From positions 3,104,501 through 3,168,500 of the forward strand of contig NZ_JBEWTB010000002.1 of NCBI RefSeq assembly GCF_040549045.1: 64,000 nucleotides of DNA. The letters are read 5' to 3'. Below are positions 1-8,651 of the stretch, piece by piece. The first letter of the stretch is position 1, and every line of letters begins with the position of its first letter. Position numbers and translations under genes: made by a program. A model generated the notes under the pieces. The model was not told the origin of the DNA and did not search any database. It was given only the letters and a program-made list of their open reading frames with translations. This DNA is from Endozoicomonas sp. NE40 (GTDB lineage: Bacteria > Pseudomonadota > Gammaproteobacteria > Pseudomonadales > Endozoicomonadaceae).

Positions 1-1683
1 TTGACGGCAGCCGCCCTGTCTGTACAAGCTGCTACAGCGGTTCAGGCACAGCCAAATATTGTGTTTATCTTCTCAGATGATCACTCTACACGAGCAATCA
101 GCTCCTACGGCTCTGACCTGGTACCGACTCCAAATATCGACCGGATCGCGAAAGACGGCGCCCTGTTCCAGAACTCCTTTGTTGCTAACTCTATCTGTCA
201 GCCAAGCCGTGCTACCGTAATGACCGGTAAGCACTCTCATATGAATGGTGTGATAGACAACACTTCTCGCTGGAATACAAATCAGACTATTTTTCCCAAG
301 CTGATGGAAGAGGCAGGCTATCAGACAGCTCTGATCGGTAAGTGGCACATGCAGCCAACGCCAGTGAATGAGTTTGGTTACTCTACCGTACTGAAGGGTG
401 CGGGTGGTCAGGGAACGTTCTATCAGCCTGAGTTTATTAACAACAAAGGTGAAAGCTACACAGTAGAAGGTTATTCCGCAGACATTATCAGCGACAAGTC
501 TATTGAGTGGCTGGAAAATACCCGAAACGACGACCAGCCTTTCCTGCTGAAAGTTCAGTACAAAGCTCCCCATACACCTCGCCGCCCATCACTTGAACAT
601 CTGGAAACCTTTAAGGATCATGTGTTTCCGGAGCCAGAAACATTGCATGACGATTACTCCACCCGTGGTGATCATGCAGAAGAAGCCTGGATGGAACTGT
701 ATGGTATGACCCATGAGGGTATTAACGCCTTCCCTCCAGTTGCTACGACCCCGGAACGTGCAAAAATCCGCGAAGACTGGTTTGCCAGCATGAACAAGCA
801 CCAGCGCTGGGCGCATGACGACTGGATGAACCGCATGACTGAAGAGCAGCGTCAGGCATGGCACGATGCTTATGACGATATGAATGCGGAATACTGGGAA
901 AAGATTCAGACCGAGCCTTATAAGCGTTTATACAGAAAGCTGACCCCTGAAGAAAAAATGCCCCGTACGAGCATGATGTATCAGCGCTTTATGAAAGAGT
1001 ATGCTGCAACGGTTGTCAGTATGGATGACAGCATTGGTCGTATTCTTGACTGGCTGGAAGAAAACGACGTGGTCGATAACACCATTGTTGTTTATAGCTC
1101 TGACCAGAGCTTCTTTATCGGTGAACACGGCTGGGCTGAAAAGCGTTATATGTATGAAGAAGGTCTGAAAATGCCATTCATCATTAGCTGGCCTGGTAAT
1201 ATCGAGCCGGGGTTAAGACCGGATGCAATGATCCAGAATATCGACTATGGTCCGACATTTATGGACGCTGCGGGACTGAAGGCTCCTGAGGAAATGCAGG
1301 GGCTTTCTTTCCTGGATGTTCTGAAAGGTGATATGACCGATGAGCAGTGGCAGGAAGGTCGCTCCCGTATTTACTACCACTACTATATGCAGGGCGCTCA
1401 TAACGTTCCTCGTCATGATGGTGTTCGTACGGAAGATTACAAGCTGATTCACTTCTATTCAGAAAACGACGGCAAAGGCCTGTTCGAAATGTACGACCTG
1501 AATACTGATCCGTATGAGATGAATAATATCTTTGAAAACCCTGAGTACAAAGAAGTTCGCGAAGCTATGATGAAAGAGCTGGAAGCTGCTCGCGATGAGT
1601 ACGAAGTACCTGAAGATGTTTACGTTGCTCCATACCCTTACATGAACGCGAAAGAACGTAAGCGTTTAGGTTACAACCGCTAA
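1..1683 (+). CDS. Arylsulfatase-family sulfatase (Cys type), 5' end at window edge
   Basis: Type I sulfatase of the alkaline-phosphatase fold, hydrolysing sulfate esters, probably on polysaccharides outside the cytoplasm. Visible motifs: N-terminal metal-binding FSDDH (about residues 24-28), the formylglycine signature CQPSRATVMTGK with the Cys at residue 66, GKWH near 113 and a C-terminal DLNTDPYEMNN segment typical of sulfatases. The open frame begins at base 1 with TTG inside what looks like the end of a signal peptide (Ala-rich, ending AQA), so the true start is probably upstream of the window. It is a relative of the sulfatase at 43491-45176: same DDH, same Cys signature, similar length. 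A terminator follows within 30 bases. Substrate cannot be read from the sequence. Confidence 0.93.
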   Translation: MTAAALSVQAATAVQAQPNIVFIFSDDHSTRAISSYGSDLVPTPNIDRIAKDGALFQNSFVANSICQPSRATVMTGKHSHMNGVIDNTSRWNTNQTIFPKLMEEAGYQTALIGKWHMQPTPVNEFGYSTVLKGAGGQGTFYQPEFINNKGESYTVEGYSADIISDKSIEWLENTRNDDQPFLLKVQYKAPHTPRRPSLEHLETFKDHVFPEPETLHDDYSTRGDHAEEAWMELYGMTHEGINAFPPVATTPERAKIREDWFASMNKHQRWAHDDWMNRMTEEQRQAWHDAYDDMNAEYWEKIQTEPYKRLYRKLTPEEKMPRTSMMYQRFMKEYAATVVSMDDSIGRILDWLEENDVVDNTIVVYSSDQSFFIGEHGWAEKRYMYEEGLKMPFIISWPGNIEPGLRPDAMIQNIDYGPTFMDAAGLKAPEEMQGLSFLDVLKGDMTDEQWQEGRSRIYYHYYMQGAHNVPRHDGVRTEDYKLIHFYSENDGKGLFEMYDLNTDPYEMNNIFENPEYKEVREAMMKELEAARDEYEVPEDVYVAPYPYMNAKERKRLGYNR

Positions 1684-1707
1684 AACAGCTTTATCTGTTG
1701 CTTCCTG

Positions 1708-1738
1708 AACCGGGGGGGGGCTTCCTCCCGGTTTTTTG
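1708..1738 (+). terminator. Rho-independent terminator of the first sulfatase
   Basis: Stem AACCGGG (1708-1714) pairs with CCCGGTT (1727-1733) and runs into a T-rich tract. It lies 25 bases after the sulfatase stop codon. Confidence 0.85.
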
Positions 1739-1754
1739 TTTTTATAAATGCAGA

Positions 1755-1781
1755 GGCAAGGTGCATGTTATGCACCTTGCC
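1755..1781 (-). terminator. Hairpin terminator of trpB
   Basis: A perfect 11-bp stem, GGCAAGGTGCA (1755-1765) with TGCACCTTGCC (1771-1781), 5-base loop, lies just past the trpB stop. On the minus strand it is followed by a moderately T-rich tail. It separates two convergent genes. Confidence 0.7.
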
Positions 1782-1789
1782 GTTGTTGG

Positions 1790-2995
1790 TTACAGGTTGA
1801 GTTGCTGTACAACATAGTCGATATCTTTATCGCCCCGTCCACTCAGGTTGACCAGAATACTCTTGTCTTTTGACAGTTCAGGTGCCAGCCTGATGGCTCC
1901 CGCAACGGCATGAGCACTTTCCAGCGCCGGGATAATGCCTTCTTTTCTGGATAGAGTCATAAAAGCATCCAGACACTCCTGGTCTGTGGCGCTTTGGTAG
2001 CTAATACGGCCAATGTCTTTTAAATAGCTATGCTGTGGTCCAACACCGGGGTAATCGAGACCAGAGGCGATGGAGTGTACGGGTAAAGGCTCGCCAGCAT
2101 CATCTTGCAATACATAGCATTTGAAGCCGTGTACGGCACCGGGTTTGCCCAGTGTTAATGTGGCTGCATGATCCGGAGTGTCCAGCCCCCTGCCAGCAGG
2201 CTCTATACCAATAATATTAACGGACTCATCTTTCAGAAAGGCTGTAAACAGCCCGATAGCGTTACTGCCACCACCAACGCAGGCCATCAGGTAGTCTGGC
2301 AGGGTGCCGGTCATTTCCTGAAACTGATCACGAGCTTCCTCGCCAATAATCTGCTGAAAATCACGAACCATCATTGGGAATGGGTGTGGGCCGACAACAG
2401 AGCCAATAGCATACAACTGACTTTCAGGATCCCGGAGGTAAGCTTCGAAGGCGCTGTCTACAGCATCTTTCAATGTTCTGGTGCCTCGGGTAACGGCGAC
2501 AACCTTGCAGCCCAGTATTTTCATGCGGGTAACATTCGGGGCTTCTTTTTCAATATCGATCTGCCCCATATGAATTTCACAGTTAATGCCAACCAGAGCG
2601 CAGGCTGTCGCCATAGCTACGCCGTGTTGGCCTGCACCGGTTTCGGCAACGACTTTCTTCTTGCCCATATATTTGGCAAGCAGCGCCTCGCCAATAGCGT
2701 GGTTTATTTTGTGAGCGCCAGTGTGGTTCAGGTCTTCACGCTTCAGGTAGATTTTTGCACCACCTAAATGATCTGACAGCCGCTTGGCATAAAAGACAGG
2801 ACTTGGACGACCGACGTAGTGTTTGTAGAGATCAAGCAGCTCTTTGCGAAATTCAGGATCGTTACGAATTTCTCTGTATGCGCTTTCAACATCGGCAATG
2901 GCTTTTTCCAGGGCAGGAGGAACCATTGCACCGCCATAGTCGCCAAAATAACCATGGTCGTCTGGCATGGGGGCAAATTCTGTTATTTTGCTCAC
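1790..2995 (-). CDS. trpB: Tryptophan synthase beta chain
   Basis: PLP enzyme condensing indole with L-serine to give L-tryptophan; normally works with TrpA. Visible family motifs: PLP lysine in HTGAHKIN (about K96), catalytic Glu in AETGAGQHG (about E118), GSVVGPHPFPMMVRDFQ, the glycine-rich phosphate loop CVGGGSNAIG, and LSGRGDKD near the C-terminus. The frame is open up to 3241, but the TrpB alignment begins near YFGDYGG. I therefore place the start at a GTG at 2995, preceded by AAGG at suitable spacing, giving about 401 aa, the usual TrpB length. No trpA or other trp gene is adjacent, so this is an orphan trpB, either the second half of a dispersed pathway or an indole-salvage enzyme. It diverges from a degraded gene at 3102. 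Confidence 0.93.
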   Translation of the reverse strand: MSKITEFAPMPDDHGYFGDYGGAMVPPALEKAIADVESAYREIRNDPEFRKELLDLYKHYVGRPSPVFYAKRLSDHLGGAKIYLKREDLNHTGAHKINHAIGEALLAKYMGKKKVVAETGAGQHGVAMATACALVGINCEIHMGQIDIEKEAPNVTRMKILGCKVVAVTRGTRTLKDAVDSAFEAYLRDPESQLYAIGSVVGPHPFPMMVRDFQQIIGEEARDQFQEMTGTLPDYLMACVGGGSNAIGLFTAFLKDESVNIIGIEPAGRGLDTPDHAATLTLGKPGAVHGFKCYVLQDDAGEPLPVHSIASGLDYPGVGPQHSYLKDIGRISYQSATDQECLDAFMTLSRKEGIIPALESAHAVAGAIRLAPELSKDKSILVNLSGRGDKDIDYVVQQLNL

Positions 2996-3101
2996 GTCGC
3001 TTACCTTGCTTGCTTGTTTATTATTGAACGAGTAGTGATTTTTATTCGAATAGTGCCAGTATTGCTGCGCTTTTGTAAGTATGCAGGACAGGCTGGTGCG
3101 T

Positions 3102-3792
3102 ATGTTCTCTCCAGTGACTATTGCCCGGATGATCGCAATGGCTGAGCAGTTAATGAGCCGGGAAGGTTTTGCGTTTGCTGATTTCTGTAAGCTGATTTCC
3201 AGAAGGATAATGACTATAAGCCGCCCACGTTTGTACTGCACTATGGTTCCTATTACGCTATCCGGGCTGTTGTCTGGTTACCGATAAGGGAGCTGGCTGC
3301 TGATGAGCTGTTGTCGTATTACGACGGGCATGACCATAACTTCGATTTCCTGACCTGCAGTTATTTCGGATCAGGGTACCGAACGGTTATTTATGACTAC
3401 GACCACGACAAGGTGGTGGGGTATCCCAGTATTCGCTGGATGATTTGTCCATTTCAGTGAACCTGATTCTGCCTCGCCCGAGAGAAACAAAACTTCAGTA
3501 CTATTTTGATGTTGAGAAGCAGGCGGTTATCGGTCAGGTCAATGAGTTGAGTCTGCGTAACACTATTTTCAGAGCCTTACAGGCTCTGGGTGATGAGAGC
3601 AGTATTGAACTGTTGTTGCATATTGCCCGAAATCATCTTTGCTTCCGAACACGGGGGCTGGCCTGGGAGACTGTGCTGGCTATGGAGACAGGAGGAGCAG
3701 GCTTTTACTCTCAGGCTATGAACGACCGGCATCCTTATGTGCAGGAAGTCGTTCGGGAATCAATTCATCGCCAGCAGGCGGTGTCGATTTAA
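3102..3792 (+). pseudogene. Frameshifted HEAT-like protein gene
   Basis: A protein can be followed across three successive frames. 3102 to about 3195 reads MFSPVTIARMIAMAEQL...FCKL. From about 3194 to 3418 another frame reads a Tyr/Asp-rich stretch (KPPTFVLHYGSYYAIRAV...YRTVIYDYDHDKVV). From about 3421 to 3792 a third frame reads QYSLDDLSISVNLILP and ends in helical, HEAT-like repeats (RALQALGDESSIELLLHIAR). The second break lies at a G run (GGTGGTGGGG, 3412-3421). The continuity of sense across the breaks suggests one gene of about 225 aa disabled by two small indels. The last part could still be translated alone from TTG 3445 (115 aa). Function unknown. Confidence 0.5.
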
Positions 3793-3861
3793 GGTGTAGC
3801 GATTTAAGGTGTAGCATCGTCTGAATACTGCATTACATGTAGGCAAACAGGAGTACATGTG

Positions 3862-4002
3862 ATGAAAACTCAAGCAGTAAAGCAGCGTAAAGCGTTTGTT
3901 AAACTGGATGAACAAGTCAGCTTGGCCAGCTCTTATAAGAGAGTGGTTAAAACCGCTGTCCAGGGTCGTGAATTAGGCTTTGGTTGTCATCTTCGTCAGT
4001 GA
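3862..4002 (+). CDS. Small basic protein of unknown function (46 aa)
   Basis: A 46-codon frame with a good ribosome-binding site (AGGAG at 3849-3853, 8 bases before ATG 3862). The product is Lys/Arg-rich (KQRKAFVKLDEQ, YKRVVKTAVQ) with one Cys and one His near the C-terminus. I do not recognise the family. It lies after the frameshifted HEAT-like gene and about 330 bases before another small basic protein. Support is the Shine-Dalgarno and the continuous frame only. Confidence 0.45.
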   Translation: MKTQAVKQRKAFVKLDEQVSLASSYKRVVKTAVQGRELGFGCHLRQ

Positions 4003-4332
4003 AAAGCAGGGGTTTTTTAATTAACATTCCTCCATATGCACCCCGGTTTCCGGATCGGGACTTTTTTTATCGTGAAAATTTTTCATCACCAAGGGTGACG
4101 AAAAAAATTTCTTGCGCTCATGGCTGTTTATAAAGTATTGAATTAATTCCCCCTGGTATGAACAGGAACCCTGTTTAAAGCTAATTCTGATTGCCAGAAT
4201 GGTTTTTTAGCTTAGTATTGTCTTAAGGATTGAACTTAGCGGGTAAGGAGTAGTCTAACGCCCAAGAATCACACTTTTTTCAGCGTTTTCTGGAATGGTG
4301 TGGGTTCCTTGAGCCAATTGGGAAGTTAAATA
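4003..4332. other. Intergenic stretch with one copy of a 25-bp direct repeat
   Basis: AT-rich, no convincing gene. It contains the first copy (4108-4132) of a 25-bp sequence that recurs at 4610-4634. A CCGG-TTT-CCGG element followed by a T run near 4045-4068 could be a weak terminator for the 46-aa gene. Confidence 0.5.
4108..4132. repeat. 25-bp direct repeat, copy 1
   Basis: Identical over 25 bases to 4610-4634. Both copies are preceded by an A-rich tract and a T-run followed by CGTGAAAA. Copy 2 overlaps the 3' end of the MocR gene, so copy 1 looks like a duplicated fragment of that gene end. Confidence 0.75.
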
Positions 4333-4542
4333 ATGTCTAAAAGATCAATCTCTCTCATTGACGACCGTAATCAGAATAAAAACACTGAAGATTCTGCATC
4401 CATTGAAGAGCAAGTTGCTGAATTTCTGAAGTCCGGAGGCAAAATTGAGCAAATCGCTTCCGGGGTGAGTGGTATGGAAAGTATGGCTACCCGTCAGCCA
4501 AAATCCCTGCAGAAAAGCAGTCGTAAAAGCAAGAAAAGTTAA
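4333..4542 (+). CDS. Small protein with a SutA-like FLxxGGKIxxI motif (69 aa)
   Basis: A 69-aa hydrophilic protein. Its centre reads EQVAEFLKSGGKIEQIASGVSG (about residues 26-47) and the tail is basic (KSSRKSKKS). The pattern F-L-x-x-G-G-K-[IV]-x-[EQ]-I also occurs in small gammaproteobacterial proteins, including the C-terminal part of SutA, an RNA-polymerase-binding factor of Pseudomonas. That resemblance covers only a dozen residues, so function is open. The start ATG 4333 follows GGGAAGTTAAATA, with GGGAAG as a possible ribosome-binding site. A strong terminator follows 20 bases downstream, arguing for a real transcribed unit. The gene sits between the two 25-bp direct repeats. Confidence 0.7.
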   Translation: MSKRSISLIDDRNQNKNTEDSASIEEQVAEFLKSGGKIEQIASGVSGMESMATRQPKSLQKSSRKSKKS

Positions 4543-4562
4543 GATCAGGGTTTAAAATGGTT

Positions 4563-4595
4563 AAGAGAGCCAGCTTCAGGCTCTCTTGGTTTTTT
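4563..4595 (+). terminator. Rho-independent terminator of the 69-aa gene
   Basis: Perfect 9-bp stem AAGAGAGCC / GGCTCTCTT with a 7-base loop, then GG and six Ts. Confidence 0.9.
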
Positions 4596-4609
4596 ACCGT
4601 GAAAAAATG

Positions 4610-4634
4610 TTTCTTGCGCTCATGGCTGTTTATA
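4610..4634. repeat. 25-bp direct repeat, copy 2
   Basis: Second copy of the sequence at 4108-4132. It overlaps the last codons and stop of the MocR-family gene (stop at 4620-4622). Confidence 0.75.
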
Positions 4635-6146
4635 TTCCTGAATGATTAAAGCGATCTGTTCCACTTTATGCTTTATTTCTGACTCACTGCTATTAGCGAA
4701 CCCTAGTGCCAATCCATACTTTTCCGGTTTTCCAAGGTAGTACTGGCTTAGTCTGGAGCAGTAGATTCGCTTTTTTAGTAGTTGGCTGACGATTGATTCT
4801 TCACAAATATCAGCTATGAACTCAAGTACCAGATGCATACCTGCACCCTGTGCATGGACTTTGCACCAGGGTTTTAACAATTCACAGGCGTTCAGCATGG
4901 TGTCCAGTTTTCTGGCGTAAAGTACTCGCATGCGTTTCAGATGGTTGCTGAAATAACCCTGCTGGATAAAGGCGGCTGTCGTTGCCTGAATATGTACAGG
5001 CGTTTCACCGCTATGTTCCATTTTGGCCTTGGTAAACACATCGGTCAGGCTGGGGGGCAGGATCGTATACCCCAGGCGCAGGGCCGGGAACAGTACCTTG
5101 CTGAACGAGCCGATATAAATCACCCTGCTGTTTTCGCAGAGCCCCTGCAATGAGGCAAGTGGCCGGTTCTGATAGTGGTATTCGCTGTCGTAGTCATCTT
5201 CCAGTATCCAGCTGTTATGAGTGGTAGCCCAGTTGAGTAGCTGGGTTCGCCGCTGTAACGACATGACATTACCCAGAGGATAATGGTGGGCGGGGGTTAC
5301 ATAAACGAGCTTTGGAGGAGGATGCAGCTGTTCAAGTGCGCTGACAACAACGCCCTGTTCATCGACTGGTAAAGGTATTATGTGGGCGCCTGTTGCATTG
5401 ATGGCCCGCTGGGCGCCAATGTAGCCGGGATTTTCCATGGCGACGGGATCGCCGGGGTTTAAAAACAGACGGGCGCATAAATCCAGAGCCTGCTGTGCGC
5501 CCTGGGTAATAACGACATGGTCAGGTTCGCAACGAACTGCCCTGGAGCTTCGGACATAATCGGTTATTGCCTCTTGCAGTTCGGGTAGCCCCTGAGGGTA
5601 TTGAAACCCCATGAGTTCTGTCAGTCCTGCCTGGGGAATAGAGTTTGAAACTTTATTCCATAATTTTGCAGGAAACGCTTTCAGATCAGGGATGCCTACA
5701 GTGAAGCCCTGGTTCGAACCCATTTCGCGTATGTTCTCGCCTTTTATAACGTCTGCGTAATTCGACAATTCAATGGTCTGTAATGGCTGTCGTGCAGAAG
5801 AGGGCTGTGTATCTGCCTGAAACCAGGCTTCCGGTAATTCTTCGGTGACAAAGGTGCCTGAGCCGGATTTTGATTCCAGATAACCTTCTGCGATCAACTG
5901 CTCATAGGCTGCAATCACGGTATTTCTGGCAATACCCAGTTGTCTGGCCAGATTGCGACTGGATGGCAGGCGAGTTCCGGGGCTGAGAAGCCGGTTAAGA
6001 ACCCGTTGCCTGATGGTCTGGTAAAGCTGGTCGAACAGCGGTGTCCCGCAATCACTGTCCAGCTTCAGCTCGGGCATTTCTACCAAAGGCATTCTCATTA
6101 AGTGGTTCTGTCTGTTTTTTGAAAATGGTTCTACGGGAGGAGCCAT
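4620..6146 (-). CDS. MocR/PdxR-family transcriptional regulator (GntR HTH + aminotransferase domain)
   Basis: Chimeric regulator: an N-terminal GntR-type winged helix (about residues 36-100: FDQLYQTIRQRVL, GTRLPSSRNLARQLGIARNTV, LIAEGYLESKSGSGTFV) joined to a fold-type I aminotransferase-like domain. The PLP-binding lysine is in YIGSFSKVLFPALRLGY (K350), with the supporting DDYDSEY around 317-323. Such proteins sense PLP or amino compounds and usually control a divergent neighbour. Here the neighbour is a PNPOx-like flavoprotein only 38 bases away, so regulation of that gene is likely. No strong Shine-Dalgarno precedes ATG 6146; a start at residue 17 or 19, nearer the conserved region, is possible. 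Confidence 0.9.
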   Translation of the reverse strand: MAPPVEPFSKNRQNHLMRMPLVEMPELKLDSDCGTPLFDQLYQTIRQRVLNRLLSPGTRLPSSRNLARQLGIARNTVIAAYEQLIAEGYLESKSGSGTFVTEELPEAWFQADTQPSSARQPLQTIELSNYADVIKGENIREMGSNQGFTVGIPDLKAFPAKLWNKVSNSIPQAGLTELMGFQYPQGLPELQEAITDYVRSSRAVRCEPDHVVITQGAQQALDLCARLFLNPGDPVAMENPGYIGAQRAINATGAHIIPLPVDEQGVVVSALEQLHPPPKLVYVTPAHHYPLGNVMSLQRRTQLLNWATTHNSWILEDDYDSEYHYQNRPLASLQGLCENSRVIYIGSFSKVLFPALRLGYTILPPSLTDVFTKAKMEHSGETPVHIQATTAAFIQQGYFSNHLKRMRVLYARKLDTMLNACELLKPWCKVHAQGAGMHLVLEFIADICEESIVSQLLKKRIYCSRLSQYYLGKPEKYGLALGFANSSESEIKHKVEQIALIIQEYKQP

Positions 6147-6184
6147 TATGCGCTTAGTCTGTAAGGGATTCCAGAGGAGGCGTT

Positions 6185-6853
6185 ATGAAGGCACTGGCAG
6201 AAACAGATAAAACAAAATTAAAAAGGGGGTCGAAAAGGGCATGCTTCGACCGGGAACAGCTGTACGCGATTTTTGATGAGGCGCATGTTGTCCACGTAGG
6301 CTTTGTCGTGGATGAGCAGCCTTATGTGATACCCACGCTGGGCTGGCGGATGGGCAATCAGCTTTATATTCACGGCAGCAATGGTAGCCGGATGATCAGG
6401 GCCTTGTGCAGTGGCGTTGAGTGTTGTGTGTCAGCAACGCTTCTGGACGGGATGGTGTTGTCTAAATCCGCTTTTCATCACAGTGCTAACTATCGATCCG
6501 CTGTCGTATTTGGGCGATTTCGTGAGGTGAAAGAGGTTGATTACATTGAGAGCAGCCTTTACTGCCTTCTTGAGCATATTGCTCCGGGGCGATGGGAAGA
6601 GGTTCGTCCTCCATCTGAACAGGAACTGAAGGCAACGACAATATTGGCGATTGAGCTGGAAGAGGCATCGGTGAAGATAAGAACCGGACCTGCTGAAGAA
6701 GCTCCGGGCGACGAAGCGCTGCCTGTCTGGTCTGGTGAAATGAGAATCAGGCAGCAGGTCAGTGAGATGGTGGCAGACAGGAACGCTGAAGCATTCCGGA
6801 CGCCGGATTACAGTGATGCGTGGGGAACGCGCTGGGAGGTGAAGAGCAGTTAG
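6185..6853 (+). CDS. Pyridoxamine 5'-phosphate oxidase-like flavin-binding protein
   Basis: A 222-aa protein of the split-barrel FMN-binding superfamily, NimA / PNPOx-like branch. The start is clear: GGAGG six bases before ATG 6185. Characteristic segments: HVGFVVDEQPYVIPTLGWRMGNQLYIHGSNGSRMIRAL (N-terminal barrel), VSATLLDGMVLSKSAFHHSANYRSAVVFG, and the C-terminal region ending with GTRWEVK. These proteins bind FMN or related cofactors; the substrate is not known. It is divergent from a MocR-type regulator, a common arrangement that suggests transcriptional control by it. A 10-bp hairpin follows the stop codon. Confidence 0.85.
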   Translation: MKALAETDKTKLKRGSKRACFDREQLYAIFDEAHVVHVGFVVDEQPYVIPTLGWRMGNQLYIHGSNGSRMIRALCSGVECCVSATLLDGMVLSKSAFHHSANYRSAVVFGRFREVKEVDYIESSLYCLLEHIAPGRWEEVRPPSEQELKATTILAIELEEASVKIRTGPAEEAPGDEALPVWSGEMRIRQQVSEMVADRNAEAFRTPDYSDAWGTRWEVKSS

Positions 6854-7256
6854 TTTGATCGGATGATATTGGAGTGGGAAGGGCGATTGGGAAGTCGCCC
6901 TTCCGTGGGGAGTTTTGTGAAATATGGTTGAGTACTTACAGCCTGCTGGAAAAGTAATTGACCAGAAGGTGTACAACCACCGTTTGAGCAGGTTTCCAAA
7001 AAACTGTACTGGTGCCTCCGGAAACAGGTTGTAAGTAAAGCTGGCGATACCGGAAACGACAGAAGGGGCAGGCGGGGAAAGAAAACCCTTCAGTATTTCA
7101 TTTGTTTTTTTGTACGTCAGTACGCATATGTTCGTCTGTTCCTTTGTATCAGGGGCTTTAGAATACCGGTGCTTCATGGACGAGTGTATGCCTTCCGATT
7201 GAGAGAGAAAAAAATTCAATCCGCATTCGTCTTGTTTGATAGCGATTCCCACCTGA
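6854..7256. other. Intergenic region upstream of the purine permease
   Basis: No supported gene. The one distinct structure is a perfect 10-bp stem GGAAGGGCGA (6877-6886) / TCGCCCTTCC (6895-6904), probably the terminator of the preceding gene although its T-tract is poor. No purine riboswitch core was recognised. Confidence 0.5.
6877..6904 (+). terminator. Hairpin after the PNPOx-like gene
   Basis: Perfect 10-bp stem with an 8-base loop 24 bases after the stop codon; the following sequence is only weakly T-rich. Confidence 0.5.
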
Positions 7257-8573
7257 GTGAGTCACATGCTGGACAGCATTCAACGTTATTTTGAATTTGA
7301 CCGATTCGAAACCAACTTCCGAACAGAAATCATGGCAGGCCTGACGGCCTTTCTGGCCATGTCCTACATTCTGAGCGTAAACCCTGCCATTCTGGGCAAT
7401 ACTGGTATGGACAAGGGTGCAGTGTTTACGGCAACCGCTCTGTCAGCGGCATTCGCCTCTTTGATTATGGGTGTCTTTGCTAAATACCCCATTGTTCTTG
7501 CTCCGGCCATGGGCATGAATGCCCTGTTTACTTACGGTACGGTTATCGCTCTGGATATTCCGTGGGAAACGGCTCTGGCGGGTATTTTTGTTGCAGGTAA
7601 TATCTTCTTCCTGCTGTCGGTTACAGGTGTCCGTGAAAAAGTGATTCAGTCGGTGCCAGCCGATATGAAATATGCGGTGACGGCTGCGCTGGGCTTCTTT
7701 ATCTGTTTCATCGGTTTAAGAAATGCAGGCATTATTGCGGCAAACCCGGCCACTCTGGTTCAGCTGGGGGATGTCACCTCGCCTTCTGTTCTGCTTGCGC
7801 TGTTTGGCCTGGCTCTGACCATTTTCCTGATCGCCAGAGGGGTCAAGCTGGCGGTATTCTTCGGGGTTATGGTAACAACCCTGGCCGGTGTTGCTGTTGG
7901 CCTGAACCCGATGCCGGAAGCGATTATCTCTGCACCACCCAGCCTGGCACCAACCTTTGGTGCAGCCATCACCAATCTGCCCAATATCCTCACTCTGGAA
8001 ATGATCGTTGTGGTCATCACTTTTCTGTTCATCGACTTTTTTGATGCGGTGGGTACCATCATTGCGGTTTGTAATGGTATTGGCGTGACCGACAAAGAAG
8101 GTAACATTCCCAATGTAAAACCTGCTCTGTTTGCTGATGCGGCGGGTACGGTTGTTGGCTCTGTCCTGGGTACCAGCAGTGTCACCTGTTACTCTGAGTC
8201 TGCTGTTGCCGTTGGTACGGGCGGTCGCACCGGCTTTACTTCTGTTACCACTGCAGCCTGTATGCTGCTGGCTCTGTTCTTCTTTCCGCTGATTGCCATG
8301 TTTACTACCGTCAGCACCTCTCCGGCACTGATTGCTGTGGGCGTGTTTATGGCCAGTAGTCTGCATCATATTGACTGGTCGAAGATGGAAATCAAGATTC
8401 CTGCATTCTTCACCATTATTATGACTATTTTGTCGTATAGCCTGGTAGACGGTATCGCCTTTGGTTTTACTCTGTACCCCATTTCCATGATTGCCCAGGG
8501 GCGTGGTCGAGAAGTGACTCCTACTATGTATGTTCTGTCGGCTATCTTCGTTACTTACTACTTCTTCCTCTGA
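7257..8573 (+). CDS. NCS2-family purine (hypoxanthine/guanine/adenine) permease
   Basis: Inner-membrane nucleobase:cation symporter of the AzgA/GhxP/PbuG branch, 438 aa with about 12 hydrophobic segments. Family hallmarks: FRTEIMAGLTAFLAMSYILSVNPAIL at the N-terminus, GMGMNA-like APAMGMNALFTY, the cytosolic FFDAVGT segment with ITFLFIDFFDAVGTI, and SSVTCYSESAVAVGTGGRTG, the substrate-binding region. The frame opens with GTG 7257, with an in-frame ATG at 7266; neither has a strong ribosome-binding site. It stands alone and converges with the LysR gene. Purine specificity is inferred from family membership. Confidence 0.9.
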   Translation: MSHMLDSIQRYFEFDRFETNFRTEIMAGLTAFLAMSYILSVNPAILGNTGMDKGAVFTATALSAAFASLIMGVFAKYPIVLAPAMGMNALFTYGTVIALDIPWETALAGIFVAGNIFFLLSVTGVREKVIQSVPADMKYAVTAALGFFICFIGLRNAGIIAANPATLVQLGDVTSPSVLLALFGLALTIFLIARGVKLAVFFGVMVTTLAGVAVGLNPMPEAIISAPPSLAPTFGAAITNLPNILTLEMIVVVITFLFIDFFDAVGTIIAVCNGIGVTDKEGNIPNVKPALFADAAGTVVGSVLGTSSVTCYSESAVAVGTGGRTGFTSVTTAACMLLALFFFPLIAMFTTVSTSPALIAVGVFMASSLHHIDWSKMEIKIPAFFTIIMTILSYSLVDGIAFGFTLYPISMIAQGRGREVTPTMYVLSAIFVTYYFFL

Positions 8574-8613
8574 CTGTTTTCCCCTCTGGCCGGTTCCTCC
8601 TCAGGCTATGAAC

Positions 8614-8638
8614 AGGCTGGTGCATACAGTACCAGCCT
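8614..8638. terminator. Hairpin between convergent permease and LysR genes
   Basis: Perfect 8-bp stem AGGCTGGT / ACCAGCCT with a 9-base loop, in the 78-base gap between two gene ends. It lacks a long T-tract, so it is only a possible bidirectional terminator. Confidence 0.4.
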
Positions 8639-8651
8639 CTCCTTTCCGGCC

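Noticed and set aside
6431..7252. A 273-codon minus-strand frame overlapping the PNPOx-like gene
   Set aside because: It starts in the intergenic gap without ribosome-binding site and runs antisense through a well-supported gene.
6854..7256. Possible purine riboswitch before the NCS2 permease
   Set aside because: I looked for the paired loops and conserved core of the purine aptamer and did not find them.
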